Source: SUG2458 sp051872335
GTDB taxonomy: Bacteria; Bacillota_I; Bacilli_A; RFN20; CAG-826
DNA length: 6,530 nt
Assembly (NCBI GenBank): GCA_051872335.1
Contig: JBJEDT010000044.1
Span: 1-6,530, forward strand
Direction of reading: 5' to 3'
Below, piece after piece: positions 1 to 6,000 of the stretch. The translations under genes and the position numbers were made by a program. Within the stretch, counting starts at the first letter, position 1, and each line of letters starts with the position of its first letter. The notes beneath the pieces were generated by a model. That model made no database searches. It saw only the letters and a program-made list of their open reading frames with translations, and was not told the origin of the DNA.

Positions 1-352
1 TATCCGCTAATTCACCATCTAATAAACTTCTGGGTAGTCTTTTTTCTATTAATTTTAAGCCTTCTGAACTCATAGTAGGAAGTAAGTGATAGCTAGTTGC
101 ATTTCTTCTAATATTAGTGTTAATGAAAGTAACAGATTGGACTAGAATTAAAATACTACAATGAAGATGTCTTCTAGTAATACATAATTGTGTAAAATTA
201 CTCCTCGGATTTGAGAGTTCAGAATTTACAGCATTGTCATCTACTATTATTAATATTGGTTGATGAATTGGTCCAAATACTTCTAATGAAGCTATATATA
301 AGTTTTCTACATTTTGCTTCATTCTTTTAGCTACTAAAGAATCTTTAATTTT
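1..352 (-). CDS. A32-like packaging ATPase, C-terminal part with Walker B (partial)
   Basis: Translating the minus strand from 352 to the left edge gives an uninterrupted segment in the same frame as the Walker A segment. It contains a Walker B strand, PILIIVDDN (acidic pair encoded near 240-235). After that come a RRHLHCSILILVQS strand and an INTNIRRNATS segment. These match the usual A32/FtsK-like order of Walker B, a basic-plus-His turn leading to a strand ending in Q, then a polar Asn/Arg-rich sensor region. The upstream limit is a TAA in this frame at 355-353. No ATG gives a sensible start before Walker B, so this is not a stand-alone gene but the 3' half of the ATPase. The frame is still open at position 1, so the true C-terminus lies outside the window. 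Confidence 0.75.
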
Positions 353-819
353 TTATTTAATTGATGTTTTCTATCATGTATGACTATTCCATATGATAAT
401 TCTAATACATATTCATCGTTCTTTTTTTCATAGTCTTCTTGATCTCTTTCATCATAAATCATTTCTTTTAAATTTTGATCGGTAATAGGATTGTTTAAAA
501 TTACGGTTTGAACACAAGCATGATCATTATCAGAGTCGTCAGAATCGCTACTAAAATCACTATTCTCTAAGTAAAATTTTTCTTCATCTTTTTTATTAAT
601 TTCTTCTTCAGTAAGTAAATTTCCATGTTTATCTTTAAGTTTTTTAATATACATATTATCAAGTGTATCAAAACCTGATGGTCCAAGAACATTGTGTTTT
701 TTAGGTGTAATAAATTTTTCTTTATTAATAATGTGATAATTATCTTCTTCAAATATTGGTTCTAAAATATCGTCTAAAAATTTTCTTAATTCATTTTGTA
801 TTGAGGGATAAGATTTCAT
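334..819 (-). CDS. Frame-shifted central segment of the ATPase gene, or separate acidic ORF
   Basis: This is a 161-codon open frame, +1 relative to the ATPase segments on either side. A stop-free run of this length is unlikely by chance in such AT-rich DNA, so I take it as coding. The product is highly charged, with an acidic serine/aspartate patch (FSSDSDDSDND, about residues 89-99) resembling a flexible, phosphorylatable linker. I recognise no catalytic motif. It has its own ATG at 819-817, overlapping the end of the Walker A segment by 29 bases. Bridging both ends (one base skipped within 837-794, one base gained within 352-337) makes it a long insert between Walker A and Walker B. Walker B would then fall near residue 327, far beyond the spacing usual for A32-like ATPases. 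It could instead be an independent small protein. The function is unknown. Confidence 0.6.
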   Translation of the reverse strand: MKSYPSIQNELRKFLDDILEPIFEEDNYHIINKEKFITPKKHNVLGPSGFDTLDNMYIKKLKDKHGNLLTEEEINKKDEEKFYLENSDFSSDSDDSDNDHACVQTVILNNPITDQNLKEMIYDERDQEDYEKKNDEYVLELSYGIVIHDRKHQLNKKLKIL

Positions 820-1219
820 TTTTAAATTTTCGTATTTCTAATCTATATTTTTCTATACTAGGGGTTTTAATATGTATTAACTCATTACACCATTGAGTTT
901 TTATGGCTTGTGCTCTAATTATTTGTGCAACATCAAATAATCTAGACATACTAGAATCAATAATTATATTTTTATTGTGTTTATATTGAGAAAGTGATTT
1001 TTGAAGCGTTGTGTCACAAGCAGCTGTTTTACTACATATAAGAATATGTGCTGCTTTAAAAAAGTGTATATAAATTTTTAATAAGTAATTATACATAAAA
1101 TAAGACTTCCCACTACCTGCCCCACCGATTATTAACGATAAACCATTGTTTACTAGAGGAAATTCTTTTTTGTCAAAAATTTTATAAGTGAGAGATGCAA
1201 AATCTTCTTTCATTTTCAT
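791..1219 (-). CDS. A32-like packaging ATPase, N-terminal part with Walker A
   Basis: This is the first 142 codons of a predicted FtsK/HerA-superfamily (poxvirus A32-like) DNA-packaging ATPase, which in this family powers translocation of the viral genome into the capsid. A Walker A P-loop, GGAGSGKS, is visible at residues 32-39 after a hydrophobic strand (LSLII), with K38 and S39 as the nucleotide-binding residues. A second strand, HILICSKT, follows about 35 residues later, as expected for the fold. The start chosen is the ATG at 1219-1217; a second ATG lies two codons downstream. The frame ends at TGA 793-791, before any Walker B. Walker B and the sensor region appear further along the same strand (1-352) in this same frame, separated by a stretch in another frame (334-819). 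The gene diverges from pPolB across a 154-base gap. The ATPase call is firm; the true end of this segment is uncertain. Confidence 0.82.
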   Translation of the reverse strand: MKMKEDFASLTYKIFDKKEFPLVNNGLSLIIGGAGSGKSYFMYNYLLKIYIHFFKAAHILICSKTAACDTTLQKSLSQYKHNKNIIIDSSMSRLFDVAQIIRAQAIKTQWCNELIHIKTPSIEKYRLEIRKFKNEILSLNTK

Positions 1220-1240
1220 TTGGAAATAACAGGGTGCTTA

Positions 1241-1275
1241 ACTAGGGTGAATCAGAACGAGGGGAAATACTAGGG
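1241..1275 (+). repeat. Repeated ACTAGGG motif in the divergent promoter
   Basis: ACTAGGG occurs at 1241-1247 and 1269-1275, spaced 28 bases start to start. A third plus-strand copy lies at 857-863 and an inverted copy, CCCTAGT, at 1462-1468. Three of the four copies fall within about 230 bases around the divergent start sites. A G-rich word should be rare in DNA this rich in A+T. The cluster may be a binding site for a transcription or replication factor, which is inference only. Confidence 0.4.
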
Positions 1276-1284
1276 CTAGAAATT

Positions 1285-1298
1285 TGGGGGCTACCCCA
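1285..1298. repeat. Small perfect hairpin in the pPolB leader
   Basis: TGGGG (1285-1289) pairs with CCCCA (1294-1298) around a four-base loop, GCTA. All five pairs are Watson-Crick and four are G:C, so it would be stable for its size, as DNA or in a pPolB leader RNA. It lies 76 bases upstream of the pPolB ATG. Its role is unknown. Confidence 0.4.
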
Positions 1299-1373
1299 CA
1301 CACTTTAAATCGCAGAATTCAGGCCTTAAATTTGCAGGCACCCTTTACCCGTCTCGACGAACTTGCGGGTTTT

Positions 1374-4300
1374 ATGGAACATCAGATTAATGAAATTGAG
1401 CCCTCAAGAATAGCTAAAGAACGTACACGTTTTACTTTACAGAGAGAAGTTTTTTCTTTACCCCTAGTTGGTACCCTGTTAAAAAAATTGTTGACATATA
1501 AGTTAAATACACATTTTAGTTATTTACATCAGAGAAATATACAATGGAAAGATTTAACTTCAATTTTAAATCAAATTTCAAATTTAATAGATAATCAGGA
1601 ACAAGAAAGAAGGAGAGATATGGGTAGTTTAAATGAATTAGAAGATATTTTAAATACAACAAAAGAACAGTTATTAAGAATGTTTGGAGAAACTACACCA
1701 TATTATTATATGCTTAATAATGATATTGCTAAAGCTAATAATTTGAGGTTGAATCCATATACTTTAACTAATGCTGAAATTTTTATACAGACACTTCGAT
1801 CTTTTTTACATAGAGAAATTTTAGTTGATGCACATCGTGTTATTGATAATAATAACAATAATATTTTAAATACAAGAAGAGTATTGTTTAGTGATAGAGA
1901 TATTATTTTACAATTACAGAGAGAATATATGGATAATATAACTTTAGTTAATAGATTATTATCAAGAAAACAACGTGATATAATATTTAAATCTGGATAT
2001 GATAGAAATACGATTAATGAAATTTATAGTAGATTAGGAAGATTATTTAGAGCTATGATTTCTAAAGATAATAAGTATTGGTCAGTAGATATAAATACAG
2101 AAAATTCTTATACAAGACATAGATTAATAGCTGAAGTTTTATATAGAATTTATAATTCAATAGATAAATTTAGAATATATAATCCTAGGGATAGAAGAGA
2201 ACCATTTTTATTATCTATAGAATTAGCTGATCAAAATCGTATTATTAATTATCCAATTAATCATTTATTAGCAGAAATTATAAATAAGTATTTTAACCCT
2301 GTTATTAGTGATGATGAATTATTAATTGGTAGTGATATAGCGACAACTATTGTTAGAAATTTAGATGCAGCAACAAAAATTACTTTTGGTCCAATGAAAG
2401 GATTATTAGCTCAAATGTCACCTCGTTTTAGAGAAGCTAATCAAAGAGTATTACCTTTATATCCAAGAGAATTTGGTAGACCTTTATCATCGATTGTAAG
2501 ACATATTCCTTTTACTGTTAATGATTTAATTAAAGAACCTTTAAGAATGTCAAATAGTGTTTTTAATAATAGGATGAGAAGTTTTGAGACTAGAAATAGA
2601 AATATTTTATCTGTAGAAGATACTGGAACTTATTCAAGACTTCATAGGACAAATTATAAAATTGATCATGTTACTCCTACTCATGCTCCCCTATATAAAA
2701 AAGCACCTTTAAATAATGATTATACAACTCATGAACCTAATGATGAAAATATTGGTGGATTTTTCCCATTTTTTAATATTTCAGGTTATGATTTATCGAA
2801 ATATCAAATACCATCATCTTTAGAAGAGTTAGAAAATTCAATTTATGATGATAATTGTTTAATCTGGGCTTTAAAATGTAGCGGAAAATGTACTGATACT
2901 TTATTAAGAGAAATTTCTGCTACTGTTGTTACAAGAACACTAATACCAAAACAAAGTGTTAATCTTTTTAATAATTATAATTTAAAATTTATTATCAAAA
3001 AACTTAACTCTAGATATATTGAATATAGATTAGCTAAAGAAAAAGGAGGTGAAATATTTGAAGAATTTAAAAGAATACATTCGAGAAGATCTAGTTGGGC
3101 TCAAAAATTTATTGTTGAAGAATTTGGAACAGGAGCTAATGATATACATGTATGTAATATAGCAAATCGTTATTTTTTAGATGAATTAACACCTTTTACA
3201 AAATTTAGTGTAACTAATAGAGATAAATTTGAAAGAACATTAAAAAAGAAACATATAGATATGAATTCACATCTTTATTATTATGATCATGATTTATATT
3301 ACAGACTTGATAGAAATGGTTATAGAAGTGCTTCTTTAGATAATCCTAATCATAAAACAAAATTTATGTTATCATCAGATTTAATAACAGAGTTATATAT
3401 TGAACATCTAATTAATTCAAAGAAAAATTTTGTTCCCATGTATTATTCAGATGTATCTCATCTATCTAACGCTATTTTTAAAGAACTTAAGAAAAATAGA
3501 CGTAATATAGAGTTAAATAATGAGCTGAATAATTTGTATTTAAACGGGCTTTTAAATAATGAAACTATACGTAATTTACAAAAAAAAGAAGCACCTACAT
3601 TAGAATATGATGAAAAAAGATGTACAAAGTTAAAGAAAATATATGAACCTAAAAAAGGACAAGAAAGAAAAAATAATGAATTAATTGATGATACAGATAG
3701 AGATGTTTTTTATGCAGATTTTGAAACTTGTGTAGCTGATTCTGATGGAAATTTTTTAAAAGCACATCAACCATTTATGTGTTGTTTATCTAGTGTTAAT
3801 AATGAAGATCCTGTATTAACTTTTACTGGTTTTGATTGTGGAAAAAAAGTTTTAGATTATATTGTTAGTGTTAGTTCATATCCATTAATATATTTTCACA
3901 ATTTAAGCTATGATATAAATTTCTTGATGAAGTATGGTATATGTGGAATTATTAATAGAAATTCTACAATACTCCAAGCAGAAATATATTGTAAAGGTAT
4001 TTCTATAATGTTTAAAGATTCATATGGTTTACTTCCGATGGAGTTAAAAACAATAGCTTTATCTTTTAAATTACCAGTACAAAAAGAGATTTTTCTGTAT
4101 TATTTTTATAGTCCTGAAAGAGTAGAAAAAGCATTATTAGAACATAAAAAATATTCTTTAAGAAATGATGTATATCCTATAGAAGAAACATATGAAAAAT
4201 GGGGTCAAGAACAATTAGAAGAAATGTCAGATAATATAATAGTAGAATTATTAGATGATCCTGATAATTTTGATATTATTAAATATTGTGAATATTATTG

Positions 4301-5531
4301 TGTCAAAGATGTAGAAGTGTTAAAACAAGCTATAAATTTATTCCATGATCAACTATTAACATCTTTCGAGATAGACTGTCACAAAGTATTATCAATTTCT
4401 AGTATAGCAAATAAGTTCTTAGAAAATAAGGTATATTATCCTAATAAGAATTTATTTTATTATTCTAATCATATCAGAGATTTTTTATTAGAAGCAGTAC
4501 ATGGAGGAAGAGTTATGTGTGCAAGAAATGAAAGACATCATTTTATAACTGATAATATAGAATGTGGACTTGTAGATTTTGATACTGTGTCTTTATACCC
4601 ATCAGCGATGTCAAGATTATATATTGTAGAAGGTACTCCATATGTTTTAAAACCTACTGAATGTAATTATAGTTTCTTAGAAAGAGAAGAAATTACTGCT
4701 TATGTTGTTGAAATTTTAGTCACTGAAATTAATAAGCCTAAAGATTTTGCATTAGTAACATATAAAGATCCTAGGACTAATAAAATTATTAATACTAATC
4801 AACCTCCAGTAAGAATGGTATTATGTGACATAGAATTAAGAGATTTAGTAGAGTTTCAAAATGTTAATTTTATTATTGTAAGAGGTTTATACTGGACAGG
4901 TAGAAAAGATAAGAGTGTAAGAAAAGTAATAAAAGATTTATTCAAAATTAGAGAAAAGTTAAAGAAAGAAGGAAATAGTTTACAAAATACTTATAAATTA
5001 TTAATGAATAGTATATATGGAAAAACTATACAAAAAGCAATAGATTATAAGTATAGATTTTTAGATTTAAGTAAGGGCCAAAATAATAACATCGATGATT
5101 TCTTTACTAAGAATTTAAACTCATTTTATGAATGGTATCAAAATCATACTGAATATATAAGAGAAATTACACAAATTAAAGATTCACCAATTATTAGACT
5201 TAAAGAAACTAGTCCTATTAACAATCATTTTAATAATACATTATTTGGAATACAAATATTAGCAATGCCAAAACATTTAATGAATAGAGTAATGTGTTTA
5301 GCTGATGATTTAAATTTAGATGTATATTATCAAGATACAGATTCTATGCATATAAGAAAAGATCAATTACCAATATTAGAACAAGCGTTTAAATTAAAAT
5401 ATAAAAACAAAGAATTAATAGGTACAAACTTATGCCAATTCCACTCAGATTTTGATCCTATTTGTAAAGGCTCAGATCCTAATAGTGTGGTAGCAATAGA
5501 ATCTTATTTCTTAGGTAAAAAATGCATATAG
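1374..5531 (+). CDS. polB: Protein-primed family B DNA polymerase (pPolB), main part
   Basis: This replicative polymerase is of the type that starts DNA synthesis from a protein primer on linear genomes. Numbering is from the ATG at 1374, the first ATG after the divergent gap; the open frame extends upstream to 1251 without another ATG. Proofreading exonuclease motifs are Exo I D782-F-E784, Exo II N843-x3-D847 in FHNLSYDINF, and Exo III Y975-x3-D979. Before the palm comes HGGR (1043-1046), matching the YxGG-type motif. Polymerase motif A is DTVSLYP with D1070. Motif B is KLLMNSIYG (1208-1216). Motif C is YQDTDS with D1321 and D1323. Between B and C, FGIQILAMPKHLMNRVM (from about 1291) fits the pPolB-specific region. 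About 780 residues precede the exonuclease, much longer than phage pPolBs and similar in kind to Polinton polymerases; this part may hold a terminal protein. The frame stops at TAG 5529-5531, and the missing thumb region is encoded in the -1 frame immediately after. Confidence 0.95.
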   Translation: MEHQINEIEPSRIAKERTRFTLQREVFSLPLVGTLLKKLLTYKLNTHFSYLHQRNIQWKDLTSILNQISNLIDNQEQERRRDMGSLNELEDILNTTKEQLLRMFGETTPYYYMLNNDIAKANNLRLNPYTLTNAEIFIQTLRSFLHREILVDAHRVIDNNNNNILNTRRVLFSDRDIILQLQREYMDNITLVNRLLSRKQRDIIFKSGYDRNTINEIYSRLGRLFRAMISKDNKYWSVDINTENSYTRHRLIAEVLYRIYNSIDKFRIYNPRDRREPFLLSIELADQNRIINYPINHLLAEIINKYFNPVISDDELLIGSDIATTIVRNLDAATKITFGPMKGLLAQMSPRFREANQRVLPLYPREFGRPLSSIVRHIPFTVNDLIKEPLRMSNSVFNNRMRSFETRNRNILSVEDTGTYSRLHRTNYKIDHVTPTHAPLYKKAPLNNDYTTHEPNDENIGGFFPFFNISGYDLSKYQIPSSLEELENSIYDDNCLIWALKCSGKCTDTLLREISATVVTRTLIPKQSVNLFNNYNLKFIIKKLNSRYIEYRLAKEKGGEIFEEFKRIHSRRSSWAQKFIVEEFGTGANDIHVCNIANRYFLDELTPFTKFSVTNRDKFERTLKKKHIDMNSHLYYYDHDLYYRLDRNGYRSASLDNPNHKTKFMLSSDLITELYIEHLINSKKNFVPMYYSDVSHLSNAIFKELKKNRRNIELNNELNNLYLNGLLNNETIRNLQKKEAPTLEYDEKRCTKLKKIYEPKKGQERKNNELIDDTDRDVFYADFETCVADSDGNFLKAHQPFMCCLSSVNNEDPVLTFTGFDCGKKVLDYIVSVSSYPLIYFHNLSYDINFLMKYGICGIINRNSTILQAEIYCKGISIMFKDSYGLLPMELKTIALSFKLPVQKEIFLYYFYSPERVEKALLEHKKYSLRNDVYPIEETYEKWGQEQLEEMSDNIIVELLDDPDNFDIIKYCEYYCVKDVEVLKQAINLFHDQLLTSFEIDCHKVLSISSIANKFLENKVYYPNKNLFYYSNHIRDFLLEAVHGGRVMCARNERHHFITDNIECGLVDFDTVSLYPSAMSRLYIVEGTPYVLKPTECNYSFLEREEITAYVVEILVTEINKPKDFALVTYKDPRTNKIINTNQPPVRMVLCDIELRDLVEFQNVNFIIVRGLYWTGRKDKSVRKVIKDLFKIREKLKKEGNSLQNTYKLLMNSIYGKTIQKAIDYKYRFLDLSKGQNNNIDDFFTKNLNSFYEWYQNHTEYIREITQIKDSPIIRLKETSPINNHFNNTLFGIQILAMPKHLMNRVMCLADDLNLDVYYQDTDSMHIRKDQLPILEQAFKLKYKNKELIGTNLCQFHSDFDPICKGSDPNSVVAIESYFLGKKCI

Positions 5532-5899
5532 ATAAATTAATAGATAGTAATAATAATATTGGATATCATATAAGAATGAAAGGTGTTTCTAATACTGCAA
5601 TTTTAGAAAAAGCTAAATCTCCAGAATTTGGTGGTGATGTAATGAATATATACAAAAAACTTTATGAAGGTGGAGAAGTAGTATTTGATTTATGTGCTGG
5701 AGGTGGAGTTAAATTTGATAATGCTAAAAATGGTGAAGTTAAATCTAAAGCCCATTTTTATAGAAGTACAAAAGCTACATGTCCATTTAATCCAAAGAGT
5801 CTTCGTGAGTATCACGAGGAGAGGGAAGCAGAAAACAACAATAGGGATAATTTTGAAGTGAATTTAATAGGAGATTTACTTGCAGATTATCCAAAATAA
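5522..5899 (+). CDS. polB: pPolB C-terminal (thumb) part, in the -1 frame
   Basis: These 125 codons complete the polymerase. They carry the KxG-type motif expected just after motif C (RMKG, residues 18-21 of this segment, bases 5573-5584). A thumb-like tail follows, with IYKKLYEGGEVVFDL and a conserved-looking AHFYRSTKA. The preceding frame ends in FLGKKCI, and this one begins KKMHIDKL. The frame is closed upstream by TAA at 5516-5518 and the other frame ends at TAG 5529-5531, so the switch must fall within about 13 bases that include the run A6 (5517-5522). Adding one base restores a single reading frame of about 1508 codons from 1374: either a seventh A (GKKMHIDKL) or a T after TGC (GKKCYIDKL). 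The ATG at 5522 is probably not a real start, because a lone thumb would have no known use. The end is TAA 5897-5899. Confidence 0.85.
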   Translation: MHIDKLIDSNNNIGYHIRMKGVSNTAILEKAKSPEFGGDVMNIYKKLYEGGEVVFDLCAGGGVKFDNAKNGEVKSKAHFYRSTKATCPFNPKSLREYHEEREAENNNRDNFEVNLIGDLLADYPK

Positions 5900-5912
5900 A
5901 TAAAAAAATAAA
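5895..5912 (+). terminator. Overlapping AATAAA polyadenylation signals after pPolB
   Basis: AATAAA occurs at 5895-5900 (overlapping the pPolB stop codon), 5899-5904 and 5907-5912. A T-rich tract follows at 5923-5940. Hexamer plus downstream U-rich sequence is the usual eukaryotic cleavage and polyadenylation arrangement, and the place is right for the pPolB mRNA end. In A-rich DNA the hexamer is common, so confidence is moderate. Confidence 0.5.
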
Positions 5913-5941
5913 CGAAAATACCTATTTTTTCTCTTTCTTTA

Positions 5942-5975
5942 TCAGTGACAGATAGTCGCCCCTCCATCCTGGTCA
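5942..5975 (+). promoter_or_regulatory. Inr + DPE core promoter for the downstream gene
   Basis: TCAGT at 5942-5946 matches the arthropod initiator, with the A at 5944 as predicted +1. GGTCA at 5971-5975 matches the downstream promoter element consensus RGWYV at exactly +28 to +32, the spacing required in Drosophila-type TATA-less promoters. The region is a G/C-richer island in an otherwise A/T intergenic stretch. The predicted transcript would have a 57-base leader before the ATG at 6001. TATAAAAA at 5993-6000 abuts the ATG and is too close to be the TATA box of this gene. Confidence 0.5.
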
Positions 5976-6000
5976 ACTCAATTTTTCAAACTTATAAAAA

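Larger units (their letters stand above)
1220..1373. promoter_or_regulatory. Divergent promoter region between ATPase and pPolB
   Basis: This 154-base gap separates the ATPase start (1219, minus) from the first plus-strand ATG (1374). It must hold control signals and both 5' leaders. It is clearly richer in G/C than the genes around it. It contains two copies of ACTAGGG (1241-1247 and 1269-1275), G-runs at 1261-1264 and 1286-1290, and a 5-bp hairpin at 1285-1298. No convincing TATA box is visible on either strand. TCAG-like initiator candidates (for example 1319-1322 on plus) lack a correctly spaced downstream element. The plus strand is open in the pPolB frame from 1251 but has no ATG before 1374. 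Confidence 0.55.

Noticed and set aside
567..752. 61-codon minus-strand open frame
   Set aside because: It overlaps the longer acidic frame at 334-819 in another phase, and its Ile/Leu/Lys composition is that of a shadow translation of AT-rich DNA.
1284..1373. pPolB start at TTG 1284
   Set aside because: TTG starts are a bacterial habit. The window looks eukaryotic, and the ATG at 1374 is the first ATG on the plus strand after the promoter gap.
3043..3052. Perfect Shine-Dalgarno-like AAGGAGGTGA
   Set aside because: It lies in frame inside pPolB (encoding KGGE), has no suitable start codon after it, and none of the real genes has such a site.
5515..5531. A 17-base GT-AG segment in pPolB (AG|GTAAAA ... 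ATATAG|) whose removal would also restore the frame
   Set aside because: The length is below that of introns in nearly all eukaryotes, and removal would delete the GKK-x-x-I stretch that looks conserved and coding. A single missing base is simpler.
5993..6000. TATAAAAA next to the 6001 ATG as a TATA box
   Set aside because: A start about 30 bases downstream would lie inside the gene and lose its first ATG; such words are common in AT-rich DNA.
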